Below, in pieces: positions 1-14,000 of a DNA stretch of 64,000 nt (its first letter is position 1; every line of letters starts with the position of its first letter). The notes beneath the pieces are model-generated. The model did not search any database. It was given only the letters and a program-made list of their open reading frames with translations, and had not been told where the DNA came from. Source of the stretch: Enoplosus armatus (taxonomy: Eukaryota > Chordata > Actinopteri > Centrarchiformes > Enoplosidae); the NCBI RefSeq assembly GCF_043641665.1, contig NC_092190.1, forward strand, positions 8,446,548 through 8,510,547, written 5' to 3'. Made by a program: the position numbers and the translations under genes.

Positions 1-14
1 TTCTGCATCCCAGG

Positions 15-78
<64 letters not shown>

Positions 79-1445
79 TCCTGCTTTCTCTTTCCTTTCT
101 ACACTCCCTTCCTTCCGTTCCTCGCCTCTACGCCTCTCGGAATATCTTGCATTCAGCGCGCAGGGATGTGTGTTTGTGCCTCGGTGTGTGTAGGCTGGTG
201 TGTGGTTTGTACTGTATACCCTAATATCTTTTGTGGTGTATTTTGTTTACTTGAACAAGTGAGCTCCTCAGATGCTGAAAGGCAGTATGCAAGGTTCCAA
301 CTCTCATCTTTATTTGTCTGCGAGCCTTTTATATTTATCTATCTCTTCACATTCAATTTACTGTATGAGAATGGCAGCGTTGGCCTGTTTACTAAAATAA
401 GTTTTGAACTTGATATAGCTTGCAGGTATGTGATGGTTTTTTTCAGATTTACATGTAAAACTCTATAATCTATCCTCCTTTTGGTGTTGCTTTGATCTTT
501 GATCTCTGCAGTAGTGCTTTCAGGGCTCCAGGTTTCCATGATTGGACTCCAGGGGGTCGCCACCAAAGTCACGATTAGTTGAATTTGAGTATAATTTCAT
601 TCACCAGAATTTAGCACATTAAGAAAGCACATAGACTGACAGGTCTAATAATCAGTTTTAATGTTTTTTTTTCTTTTTCTTATTTACACACAGATAACAA
701 AAAGCCTTGTCAATCAAAGATGTCTGTGGTGTCAGCTGTCTCGCTCCTTGAGCACCCTGATGGCCTGTGTCATAGCTTAGCCACATGTGGCTGTGTGGCC
801 TAGATATTATTTGGGGGGATATTTGACCATGCCTACTGTGTGTGCCCATGAGCGTTGCACTTGTGCTTTTTTGCGTCGCAGGCAGTGATCGGTGTGTAAC
901 TGGAGACGGAGAGCCCCGTAACCATTTGTCTCCCGTTGAGCAGCAGCAGCGGCGCTCTGCTATTCATCCCCATTTAGCGAGACAGAGAGCTGGCCTACAG
1001 GGCTGTGTAAAGTGCACACATGCACAGGGCAGGCGCTCGCACCGAGGCTGGACACACACACGCACATGGAGGTTCTGAATTTAATATCGTAGTGGACATA
1101 TGATAATATACAGGTATTTACATGCATGTAAATCAATATGTAGACATAAAATACACACACAGGTTACAGGCATATGTACATGCCCATGCACAGACATGCA
1201 AACATTAACACATTAACATATACAGGCAAATAAACTATATAGACATCTATAGTCCCTATATACATACATATAAGCCATATAGACACATAGACTCACGTAC
1301 AGACATACAAACTACATATAGGCACATATAGGCATACACATACATTCATGTGCTTGCATATGGTATACACAAGCACACACAAATGCTAAAGGAGATACTA
1401 GATAACCTCCTTCACACACACATTCGCAGGTGCATGCAAGCACAT

Positions 1446-1477
<32 letters not shown>

Positions 1478-2564
1478 CCTGCTCCCCCTCCCTCTGCTCT
1501 TTCAGGCACGTCTTTAAATATTCATCACTCTGGCTGCTCTGAGAGTGCCGTAAACGCTGCCTCACACTCCAGGGAATCGCTAAAGCCTACTCTATCATCT
1601 GCTCTCCCTCCCTCCTCTCTGTCTTTCTCTCACACACACACACACGCGCACACACGTCTAGCCTCAGCCACTCACAAGGATAAACTCACGTGCACCAACA
1701 CTCGAAGGCACAGCCAGTGGCGTCGCTGGACACGTAGACACACGCCAGTACATGAATCGGGCGCTCGAAAACACATGCGCGGCGATGTACAATGAACAGA
1801 TTTTGTGCCTGTGTGTGTGTGCGTGTTTACTGGCTGCTCCCAGCACAGAGGGTTGAGTGGTGTTGTGTTCCAGGAAACAGGATGTCTCTTTGTTTGGGTT
1901 TTATTCTGTTGGTGAACGTTAGCCTCTTCGGTCCCCAGGGTCTGTGTGAGCCTCTTTGTTAGAGTATGTGTGTGTGTGCACCCGTGCAGGTGTGTGTTTT
2001 GTTTCTGCACAACATGCCTGCCCGTTTGTGTGTTTCAGCCTGATTCCAGAAATATTTGGTGAAATGTTCACGCAAAAGGTTGACAAGAAACGTGCACATG
2101 TGTATGTGCGCTGTGCATCTGCGGGGGTGTGTATAATTGGAGTCATACCCTTAGCTGTGACAGTTATCCCCGTGTTGACTGATCAAAAGTAGATCATTCA
2201 CATGTCCATATCCATAGAGTGCAACATATTCCTGCAGATAGTTCACAAGCGTTAGAGCTTTATGCACATTTGAGTTGCTGATCACATGTTGTCACTGAAC
2301 AATGAAAGGCCTGTCCTCTGTCTTTGCTGCCCAAGAGGCCATCACACATGCACAATAGACAAGTGAACAGCCAACAGAACCTTTTAAGTTCTTTAAAAAA
2401 ATGTTATTTATAACTTTGTTGCTTAAAATTGTTGAGAGTAAAAATGGCAAAGATCTAATTGTGCTTCGAAGGATTTGGATTCAATAAGTGGATTGTAGTT
2501 GGTTCAAATTCGATAAGAAGGTTATCATGCCCCAAACCATCATGAAGCATAATTAAATGATAAT

Positions 2565-2705
2565 AACAATAATAATAAATAAATGATCTCACTTATATAG
2601 CACTTTTCAACCTTCACGGTTCCCAAAGCCCTTTACAGCTAAGTCTCATTCACCCATTCACTCACACACTGATGGCGACCGAGCTGCCATGCAAGGTGCA
2701 AGAAT
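2565..2705 (+). repeat. teleost retroelement-like tail
   Basis: Carries tatatagcacttttcaa, caaagccctttacagc and cattcacccattcactcaca, then ctgatggcgaccgagctgcc. This arrangement recurs across fish genomes as an interspersed repeat. Family name not assigned. Confidence 0.5.
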
Positions 2706-4411
2706 TTAGTTTCTCTAATTGGACCTAGAATAATTTCAGGTGTATCATCTTAATAAGCCTAAAAGCTTTGTGAAAACTACAGGTTTGCTGTACAGTGAGC
2801 GTCGCCACAGGTGGTAATACTTTTTGAAAATTCAAGTATATAAATCCCCTCTATTGTACACCTTAGTTCCAGTGATTTTGTCTCAGCTACAATGTATTCT
2901 CAGAAATGATGGTTGATATCACAACGTCTCCCTTGCTACAATAAGTTGCCCATGACTTGTCATTTTTGAGTTGAAAAAAGTTGTGAATCACATTCTGACC
3001 TTACACAGAGTCGAGGGATTGTGCTTGTTTTGGCAGAATTATCCCTTTTAGTCAGAGAAAAGTTCACATTTGCTGTCAGCAGCAGCAATAGGGCCTTGTT
3101 TTGGCACTGTGAAGCATGTGATTCGTCTGGAGGAAAAAAAATAGAAGTCAGGCAGTCAGTCGGAGAGAGGAGGAAGTGTGATCGGGGTCAGGAGGACTTC
3201 TCTGTCTGGTCCCACCCTCCCCCACCACCACCGCTCTTGGGAAGGAGTTCCCGTCCAAGCTGTTGCAGTACGGCTCCGAGGATGTTCGGCACAACAATTA
3301 GAGGCAGACAAAAAGGTGAACCCTGATAGAGGGAGGAGGGAAATGGATGGCTGGGAAAGTGGTATAGACTGGCAGGGTGGGATATTGGAAGAGATAGGGA
3401 GAGGCAGCGGATGAAGGATTTTGAACAGAATCTGGAGGGTGAGAGAGAAACGGGTTCAAAGAGTGACTGACAGCATGATAGATGGAAGGTCTGAATAAGT
3501 GAGCAAGGCTCCGAGACGCTGTGCGAGTACTAATGATTGACTGCTTGCTTACAGGTGGTGGCAGACTTCGACTTTAAGCTACATATGTCAGCTTCTATGT
3601 GTGTGTTAGCGTGCATGTGTGTGTATTGTTGTTAACCATTTGCTCTGGAGCCAAAAAGTATACACAATATCGTCCCTGTTGTCCAACACCAGTCAGCCAA
3701 CTGTGAGACTCACTTGACTACGACACACACACACACACACACACACAGCCGCTCAGCCGCTCAGCCAGGCATCGCCCGCAGCCACACTCTCCACCACTGC
3801 CTCCCTCATTCATCTTTCATTAGCCCGGCTCACACAGGAGAAACAGCCTGCCCCCCCCCTCCTCCTCCTCACGCCTCCACCCATCTCTCTTCTCTCTCTA
3901 TCTAACCCCCCCCCCCCCCGTCTTATCTTGGTTTCTCTCGCACGTAATCTCTTTTGTTTGTCTCGCTCATGTCTTGCAATCTGCCTTTTTGGATATCTCT
4001 CCTCCTCCCCTTTCTCTTCCTCGCTCTCTTCCTCCTCTGCTTTTTAGTCTTTTCCATTCAGCCCCACTCCTTCAGCCCTTTCCCCTCCTCTCTCCTCCTC
4101 TTCCTCATCCTCCTCCTCCAACGCTCTCGGCCCTCGTTCCCCTTCACAGCTTCACTCTTGCACATTCTCACCTCTTTATCGTGTTCTCCTTTCCTCCTCC
4201 ACTCTCCCTCTCTCCTTCCTGTGCAGTGCTGTTTCTCTGCCCCCCCCCCCTTCCTGTCTCTCTTTCTCTCTCTCTCGCTTGCTCTTTCTTTCTTCCTTTC
4301 ATTTCGCTCTCCGTCTCTCCCTCGATGGAGGGGAAAGGCTCTTCGCCTCTAATTGCGGCTGTTCCGTTGCCATGGCGCGTGTTGCTCGGCGCTGCGAGGT
4401 GCTGTGTGTGC

Positions 4412-4451
<40 letters not shown>

Positions 4452-6109
4452 CAGGCAGATGATTGCTTGCTGCCAGCTCTCGTTTCCCGGACGCCGATCG
4501 CATTTCTTTGCGGCAGCAGGAAAAAAAAAATGAGACGCCAGAAATAGCCCCCCTTCACACAGACCCACTCACTCTCACCGCTGCGCTGTCAGTGAAACAC
4601 ACACACACACACAGGCAGACACACACACACACAAACACAGGCAGACGCACACACAAACACACATCCCCTGCATTTCCTCTCCACCTGACATCCTCAATGC
4701 ATATGACCTAGGTTATATTGTATCTACACACCTCCACACACACGTACAGGCAGTCATGTGTGTGTTTATGCATGTCCGCATGTGTCCGACTTCCTCCGTG
4801 TGCATGTATGTGCATGTGTTTCCTGCGTCTCTAAGGAGGTTGTGTGGGGACTCCTGATTTATTTCACCTTTAATGGGAAGTGAAATGAATGTGAGCAGCA
4901 GCTGGTCTGGTCCTCGGAGATACAGCAGTAGGCTAACCCAGAAAATAGGCAGTGTCGCTCTGAAATGGTCCTTACTCCGACAAGCGCCAGGACACGCCAC
5001 TCTATGCTCCACCAGCTGCACTGTTGGTTTTATTTTAAGCTGCGTTAAGACATTTAGTTGACACCCCTTATCCCTACAACAGGTAGGTTCTCGTTACAGA
5101 GTGTCTTCGACCTTTGGCCAACCCAACTTGCGGTTTCTTTCCTGTCATAACTTTTCAAAAGGTATATTGAAGGTAAATGGAGACAGATTACTAGCAAATA
5201 AACCTTGCAACCTCTTGCTGCAAAAGGGGATAAGAGAGGATTATAACCAGATTTGTGGATGAATCTCCATAATCATCTTCTGTGCTGTTCACCTGCAGTT
5301 CTGACTGGGTTTTTAAGGGAAGTAAAAAAAAAACCAGATTGTAATGATGTGCTTGCTTAGTTTGAAAGTAAAAGTGCCTCTAACCTGTAATTTAAAGGTG
5401 CAGCATTCTTGACATTCACAGAAGAACTGGGCAATAAACCATAAATTTACAGTCGTCCAAAGTTATGTCAGTTTGGTCAATTAATTCCTTCAGACAGGCT
5501 GTCATGAGGGCTCTCTTAACACATCTGAAAGCAAAATAACGAATCACATCTAACCCCAAGTACAAATAACCAATTACTGCTGGTCAGCAGGTTCTTGTTA
5601 CCTTTGTGTGGATTAATTCATATCAGAGGAAGTTGAGTCAGCATCGTTTCACATCTCTATTTTAACGATTTAATCAACTATGAGCACCCAGTAGGCTAAT
5701 TCTGATAGAGAAACTCAATATTCACTCAAATGTTGGAGAAATTACAGTTGGACACGGGTCCAGGGAGCTGGTGCAGAAAAAAGTCACGATGTCAGTCAAG
5801 TGACCACATTTTGGCTTCAGTAAAGACGACGTTACAGAGCTCAAGCTTAATGTAAATACTGTCATAAAATACAAATTTATAATGAACACAAGCAATGTGT
5901 TCCATCACCTGAAACACAACCGCAATGGATTTGAGGTCCATCGCCCAGCCATAATTCACAGTATTGTCACATAGAAACTTACCCATGACTGAGTCCTTAG
6001 TCCGTGTTAGTGTTAGTTTTTATTCAAATTAAGACCACATTTCTCATAAATCCACTTACAGTGTTGTTACTTGTTACTTCTCCCTGCTTTTCTTAGATTT
6101 CTTGGATAA

Positions 6110-6310
6110 ATGTGTTGAAAGCCAAAGCCTCATTTGTTGTCCAAAACAAATATATGATCCTTTATTATGATGAACATAGGCACAATTTACTTTGAGTCAA
6201 CCCCACACAATCCTGGTGCCATAAATACTAGCATATCAAATATGAATTAATTCGCGATTGAAAATAGTTCCCAACAAATGCACTATTCACTCCTGTCATC
6301 GTAACATTTG
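6110..6310 (+). repeat. dispersed repeat, copy 1 of a three-copy family
   Basis: Shares ttgttgtccaaaa, actttgagtcaacccca and aaaatagttcccaacaaatg-cactattcactcctg with the copies at 17343-17735 (opposite strand) and 58275-58460. Confidence 0.5.
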
Positions 6311-7929
6311 CTAAAAATTCTGTTTTAGGAAATTACTTAAAATAGTAATGGAACTATATCTTTATGTTTTTAAAGACTTATTCTTAAAAAAGATACAGTC
6401 AAGTTGGCTGTCCGACGTGATTTGACAATGCACAAAGGAGTTATTTTTAGTTATTTTTGCGTGCTTACAGAGGTCTCTTGCTAACATTACTGCAAGCAGC
6501 CACCGTCTTTTTTTCAATTTGATTTTATCCGTTTCATATTTAATTCTTGCCGTGGGTTGCTGGAATAAACGGCAATGATGTAGTAATAGGTAATAGTAAT
6601 ATTCTGGTGTAGGTGCCTTATTTGTCGCTTTGATGGCGTCGATATAGCCGCCTTGTCTATTCAGGTATGTCACACTATTGGCAACGCTGTTGGAAAGTGA
6701 TTAATGGGGAGAATAGTTCAAAACACAATGGTAGTGCTATTACCAAAGATTTCAACAAAATCATTTTAATAACTGGAGACATGTCTCATCCTCTGACTGT
6801 GTCAGCCACAAAGAGATGAGTGAGTGTGGTGTCTCACGTAACTGCTTGTCACCACAATTCAACACTGGTTCTATTCCTCAAATGGTTGGTTTTGTATCTT
6901 CCTTCCCTGCGGGGCACAAGGAGCTTGGGGATGACTTTCCTGACACTGAGGTCAACCACCGTGGCCACTTAGTTCACTGTGCACACCCAACCTAGGAACA
7001 CTGCACACGCGGAAATGCTGTGAGCTGTGCGCGGTTTGATTCTCTCGCTAATAGATCAATAAAAGACATTAGCGGCGGGCTAACCCGACGAGCAGCGCTA
7101 ATACAGGGTTAATCCAGGGTTAATGGCTGAGCAGCATCATTCTCAGGGGCAGCCATTAGTTTGCAGCCGCACCACACAATATCAGGTTCTCCTCCTAGTC
7201 ATGCCCCAGGCTCCCAGAGAGATAGGCGCAGGGAGGGGAATTGAAAAGAAAAGGATTGAGGATCGCCCTCATGAGTCAAGATGAAAATGAGATATCCAGA
7301 CAGATGAAACCAAATGCAAAGAAATGGGAGAGATATCGCAGAAGGGGGAGGCAGTGTGTAGGAAACGTGCACGGAATGAAAAAGAAGGAGACGATGGGAC
7401 GGTGAAATTGTGGTCAGAAGGAGCAGGAAACTGAGATGAGAGAAATGGGAGAGAAGGAGAGGAAGGGAGTTGAGCGCTACACTTCTCCCTGTCCTTGTAA
7501 AGTGCTGCGTGCTGTCGAAGCGGCAGCCAAGAATGTGTCAGCCCAGCCGTCTCACGCTGCCTAATGGGCTCTTAAACGCTGATATAAAGCTCACTCGCTC
7601 TTTCACCCTCCCCTTTTCCTCTCTCTCCCTCTCTCTCTCTCCCTCTCTTTTTCTGCCTCTGCCACTCGCTCTCATTACCTCTCCTTCTCACCCTGTCCCT
7701 CACTCTGTCACTCACTCCCTCTCTTTCTCCCTCTTTCTGTTGCTCTGTCCATCAACCTCTCGCTCTCTGTCTTTCCTGTTGCTGTCTTTCTACTCCGTCG
7801 GACTTCTCCTTCAATTACTTCATCCTCGCCCCTGAAGCCATCTTGCAGGTTGTCTCTTTATTTACAACTTTTTTTTATGGATGAACTCAACGCTTCTGTC
7901 TCTCTCTCCCTCCCTCTCTCCTCCAACAG

Positions 7930-8077
7930 GCTCCATAATGCCGTCTACCCACAGGATCCATCCTTCTCTCTCACCCTGTTGCACGTCCTGTCAGCACCAC
8001 TCCACGGCTTGGCCAATGCCTTTGTCTTTGGCCTGGATAGGGATTGGTGGAGCCTACTGAGCCCTACTGGCATGCAG
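7930..8077 (+). CDS. exon encoding a putative last transmembrane helix
   Basis: The acceptor is a pyrimidine-rich tract ending ccaacag. The donor is CAG/gtacgg. The open frame runs through the exon and its length of 148 nt leaves phase 2 on entry and phase 0 on exit. The product begins LHNAVYPQDPSFSLTLLHVL and ends WWSLLSPTGMQ. Confidence 0.55.
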
Positions 8078-11026
8078 GTACGGCAACTGATCACACATAC
8101 ATCTATAGCCCCGTTCAGACATGCAAATCACTACGTAAGCTTGCAATTTAACACGTTGATCATGTCTGAATATGCCCCCAAGTCATTTTTCCATAAAAAT
8201 TGCGATGCCAATCAGTCGGACCTGGTAACATTTCTTCCATTCCACACCTACATTTACATCACAATGCTAAAGCTAACACTTGCTACTTACCACTAAACTA
8301 AGTACAGCAGTGACTGATGGGAATGTCAATAGTCAAATATTTGGTCATAAACCAAAATATTGGACCAGTTAAATTTTTGATTTGATGGAAAGTCAGAGGA
8401 ATACCAAAGTTATCATAATCCATCCTGAAGGGAACCTGAATGTCTGAACCAAATTTCATGGCAATCCATTAAATAATTAACGGTACATTTCCCTAAAAAA
8501 ACAAGAAATGTCAACCTCATGAGGGCGCTACAGGGAAATCCAGAGGATCTACAGTCATTAGGATTCATCCTCTGGAGACATGGATGTCATTCAGTTTCAT
8601 GGCTATCCATTCAATAGTTGCTGAGAAATTTCAGTCTGGACCAAAGTGGTGTGTGTATTGTGGAAATAATGATACAGCTTCCTTGTCTGAAAAGGGTTTT
8701 ATAAACCTCTGATTGCCATCTGTCCTCTGCAGTGTACCTTTGCTTTGCTCCTGTCAGGGTCACAGGTGGCTGAGGCCTGAATGATGTTTCTGGTTGTTTT
8801 TTTGTTTTTTTTTATTATTGAATTGTTGTAGATTATTTGGCTATGCTTATGTGAGGGAAGCTGTCAGTTGTCAGCGAAAGTAGAAACATATTTAGAGACA
8901 AATGTTTTACAAGGACAAAAGCACACTCGGCTCTCCACAAATATTGTTTAGTTGAAGATTCCCCTTCTGCAGTTTTCTAAATCTCTTGTTAAAGCCGTTT
9001 TGTGGATCCGGTAGGTCTAGCATACTAACACTGCTAATGTTGACCATTCTCTGTTTTAGGCTCTTTAAGGCTCTATAAAATAGGCCTGTCTGTAATTAGG
9101 CGTTCAATTAAGGGCTTAAAGAATGTGCAGATATTGGGGGAGATTGGCTCCTTGGGAAGCTTAAACACTCAGTGTTGAGAACCAGACAAAATCATCCAAA
9201 ATCGTTTCTTACTGGGCTCATTGCTAACACTAACTCCACTTAATCTGAATGAACCATCTCTATCATTATTAAGGAACCGCGATATCAACATCAACAGGTC
9301 TCTGACCAGACTTGTGGACCATAATTAGCAGAAATGGTGAAGCCAGATTTTCCTATTCAAGATGAATACGTTGCCTAATAAGAGCAGTAACACAGTCATG
9401 TAGTGAAGAGGTGTATCACAATGCAGAAATTGAATTTCAAAAGCCACCAATCTGCCTGGTAAAGTAATTGTTGAGTCATTGAGATTGATTAGCAACCTTG
9501 TGAAGCTCCCAGCGATACACAATTGTCAATTTTGTGCCAAAGAGAGTCTAGTTGACACAGTATGACAGATGTTGATGTAAACAAGTTTGTGATGGGAGAG
9601 GAGGTTGTAGCCATGCCAACATGATGTATGATTATCTGCTTCAGAAAAACATAGATGAGTTCCCTCAAATTGGAACCTGAACAGTCGACCTGCAGCTGAG
9701 AGAGATTCAGTAAAGAAGCCTACTTGATGATAAGTAGTAATTTGTCAAGCAAAAATGCCAAAAATACACTGATGTGAGTATTTCTGGTTTTCTTAGTATG
9801 ATATGATCGGAATATCTTTGGGTTTTGGACTGTTGGTCAAACCATTTAAATATGTTAACTTGGGCTCTTGGAAATTTTTCACTATTTTCTGACATATAGA
9901 CCAAGCAATTAATTGAGTAAATAATAAGCAGCTTAATTGATCAAAAAAAATGCATCTTATGCATCTGTATTTCAAAATGACTGTAAGAATACGGAGTAAC
10001 CCTAAAACTTCTTATAAGTTTAGGTTAACTGATGTGCTAATCCTATAAAAACGATTTTTTTACCTACATGCTTTTAGCCTTCTTCCTAGTAAGAAATGAT
10101 TGCTTCAGAATTTGTAATTAGAAAACTTAACTTTCCTAACTGACTGGTGCCATCTGTCACAGGTGTTCACCTATACAGGAAATAACTGTTGGTTCTGACA
10201 CCAAAATCCCCTTTAAAGAGTAAAACTGCAAAGCACTGAGTTTATTTTTTTTTTATCTCTTACACAAATTGTGCTTTTAGGGAAATGTAATGATGACAAA
10301 ATTACCAGAGGGATGATGTTTGTTTTTTTGTTTGTTTTTTGTTTGTTTTTTTACATTTGAACCGCAAACCTCATTGGTTGCATTTCAATAAACAGCACAA
10401 TCAATACAGTTCTCCACAGATTTGTCTCAATCTGCAAACATTGACAGTATCTGCGGATATGAGCCGGAGATGATATTGAACCACAAAGAAAAAGGATTCT
10501 CTGTGGTCCTAGTTCACACGTACACAAACACACACACACACATACATATTGTCACCCACTCAGTATCACCAACCACGCTGATAGCGGGTCATGAGCACAA
10601 TGTGGAAGAGTGGAATGTGTGGTATGACCTTCAACCCAAATGTCAATGTTGCACTGTGGCGAGTCGGGAGAGAGAGAGACACACAGAGAGACAGAGGAGT
10701 AAAGTGGAATCTCAATGCGTTCGTAAATCATGGAGAAAATGCTGTTTGTGTGTGTCGGAGAGAAAGAGAGAGAGAAGGTGAGAAGGAAGACGGCAGAGAG
10801 AGAGAGAGACGGGCGGCGTGTGTGTTCTTGCTCTATCGTGACTAACAGCCGGTTGTTATTCATCCTGGCATGCAACTCCCAGCAGCCCCCACACATCAGG
10901 TGTGAGATTGGCGGGGGAGAGGAGGGGGTGGAGGTGGTGGGGGAGTTGTAACAGCGTCAAAATGTTCCTCCCTCAACGCAACAAATGTGCACTTTCAACC
11001 AGACACCCCCTCCCCTCCTAACCATG

Positions 11027-11090
<64 letters not shown>

Positions 11091-14000
11091 TGCCAGTGGT
11101 GCGTTTACATGCATTTAAAAGGATTGGCTCAGATGTTTTAAAGTCTGTCTTAATACACTACTCATGTACGTTGAAAGAGTTGTCGGTCCCTCCTCACCAT
11201 ACTTGCCACTAAGGGATCCCCTCCTGATGTGACAACAGTGTAAGAAGACAAAATCCACAGTCTTTGTTCTTATGAGTTGGGGAAGAAAAATCAGTTTACA
11301 TAAGAATCAGGATCCTTATCTTCTACGGTTCTGATTGGTTCACAGATTCCAAAAACAGATTTCTGCGCGTTGTTAATGACGTTATGCGCTTCACCTCGCT
11401 ATATTGGCGTAATGAAAAAGGTGTAACTGTGAATTGAGGGCATCTTGAAAGATGAAAGAACAGTTTGGATTTAATAATTTAATAAATAGTTTTGCTCAGA
11501 GACTAACGCTAGTGTACTAACGACACACACTGCGCCACTTTAAATTGGTATAATCTCAATTGTCTTGATTTTGTCTGAGGGGCGAGGGCCTAGAGTGTCA
11601 GACTTTGAAAACCCCTGGTCTAGTTTATGGAGATTAACTTGATATAGCCTACTTTATTTCGAAAGGCATGCACCCTTAGATGTCTGAATCACTGCCCACA
11701 GCAATATGTTAAGTGGTTCAAATAGGTGTGGTGTTGTACTGTTGAGAAACAGTCAACCAGTCAGAGCTTTGTAGATGGGATTAAAAATGGGGACATCATC
11801 TTCCTACATAGCTAGCTAGCTGCTATTCATGAAAAACAGCAGCTGAAAAATGGCGACAAATAATTTCGTTTTCCTTGTTATTTCTTTTATATACTTTGTT
11901 CTATTTGATTGCCTATTTTATTGTTTTATTTAAGTAGTATGGAGGGGGCTACAACTGTATTGTATAATGACAATAAAGCTGGACCTTTTGTTGTAAGTCG
12001 ACCTACGAAATAGGCAGAAGACTAACGTGTTTCCAAATTATTGCAACTTTTTCCAATAAAAATAAGCCTCATACTCACACATACTTTTCTCTCCTTTTTT
12101 CTGTTCGGTCAGACAGTGACTGTCTTTAAGAGCAGTTAGCTTTACTGCCAGTTATGTTTCATAGTGCTATTCAGCGGACTACAAAACATGAGGGAATGGT
12201 TTGGCACTCAGTGCACTGGAGAAAGAGCCTAATAATAGTGCCCCTACCCTATTTATTGAATTGAGAATAGAATCGTGATACCAAAAATAAAACCAAAGAT
12301 TCTTACCCCACAACCAAGCTCAGTTGAAGCTAAGATGACGCTTCAGCCATCTAAAACTTACACAGTAGTACAGTGTATATAAATGTGTTGTCTAATTACC
12401 TGCGTAACCAGATTTCTGTCAGTAACCTGGTGTCGTGTGTGCATGTAAACGTTCGGCTGTGTCTCTGCCTCGTATCTCGTACTTTATCTAGTCCTACGTT
12501 GCTGTTTTTCCTCTCATTCGTGGCAGTCTGACTCTTCTCCTCCTCCCTCTCTCTGCCTATCTCTGTCTCTCTGTACTGTATATGTGTCTGTTCCCCTGCC
12601 TCCTCTGTTCCCTGTACCCTGTTACAGCATCTCTGGAATTTATCTCTCTCACATTATTTCTGCCGTTCTCCTTTGTGTAGCATCTCCCTCCCACCTGTGT
12701 ATGCTCTCCTCTCGCCCCCCCCCCCCCCCCACACTCTTTCCCTCCCTGATATTGATCTGCATTCTAGCCATAAGGCTGAACCGCCTGTGGCTCTGCAATG
12801 AGCTCACCTCTCACTTCTTCCTCTGTGCATACGCGAGTGTGCATGCAGGAAAAAGCTGCTCCCAGTCCCATACGTCTCAGTATCACTGCAATCTTAGACG
12901 TTTTTTCACCACCGCCGCAGCCTGAACTTACTACCCGCATTCAAAATGAATCGGAGGACAGACGTTTTCGCCACAACGCCTGCTTTGGTCTGAATGCAGC
13001 CTTTCTCTGCTGAGTCTCAGCTGGTTAAACTTTAAACATTCTTTACTGTACTTTAAACATCCCTACACTGTGTTTTAAAATAGTAAAAATTCACTATTTA
13101 ATTGTTCTCATTTACAAAGTTTTCTGTTTCTGTTGTCAGACAATTGAATAAGCATGTTAGCATGTTACCTTTACCAGGCGGACTGCAGTTTGTGCTGTTG
13201 CACTGAGACATCAATCAAATCACTGTTTTATGAGTCAGGATCAGGATAAATACAGTTTGACTGACCAGTTTCACTTTTAAAATACGTGGCCAGAGAAAGT
13301 TAGAGGTGACAGAGAGTTGTCATTTGAAGTTGCTGCTATACAGTCCTCGACCAGGCTTACATCATTGTTGTCAAAAAGCCCTGTCACCACTAAAGGCGTC
13401 AGCATACTCCACACATCCAAACTCAAAGTAGCAGGCTCTCTCTTGCCGCTCACAAGCCTAAGGGTTGGGTTATGCTAGAAAAGAACAAGCTTTATTCTCA
13501 CCCCCACACAGCTGGCCAATCACGTCTTGAAGTGGGTGTGAATGTTGGATTGTCTGTTTTGGAAAGTCATAGAAATGATCGGACAATGTTCCCCCTAATC
13601 TGACGTCAGAAAGGTGTGCGGGGGAGGGGGTCTCCGAAGCTATTCCACCAGCTGACAAGCAGTTCTGACAGAGTATACTGGCCTCTTAACTGACTGAATT
13701 TAGCACGCTCTCTCTTGCTCCTCACAAGGCTTGCGAGCATATTTAGCATTAGGCGTGTTAATTACATACTTAGCTCTTTTTCCACTATACTGGCGAAATT
13801 CTTTCTTATTCATGTCCTGGTTGTTCCTTAAAGTTATATCATATTGAGTGTGTATGCCATTGAACGTGACAATCAGCTCTTCCTCCATTTTGTTTGAAGT
13901 GTGGTACTTGTGCATGTAGAGTAGAAAGTAAAAACAGCTGTGCTTCAGTTTCCCAAGGGAATCAAAACAAGCATTGATGATCGGTTGTATCCAGGTTGTC

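Larger units (their letters stand above)
1..7929. other. non-coding, probably intron of the receptor-like gene
   Basis: Holds (TC)n at 21-74, CA repeats at 1451-1476, 1631-1645 and 3723-3747, poly-C at 3906-3919, a pyrimidine-rich tract 3830-4330, (TG)18 at 4415-4450, a further pyrimidine tract 7600-7800 and the repeats listed separately. No supported exon. Confidence 0.5.

Noticed and set aside
15..224. Frame encoding a Leu/Ser repeat
   Set aside because: It is a translated CT microsatellite with no splice or start context.
842..1078. Frame with a cag acceptor-like site at about 880
   Set aside because: No protein family pattern, and the frame does not connect to the exon at 7930.
4168..4568. 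Several overlapping frames on both strands
   Set aside because: All are driven by a pyrimidine tract and a TG microsatellite.
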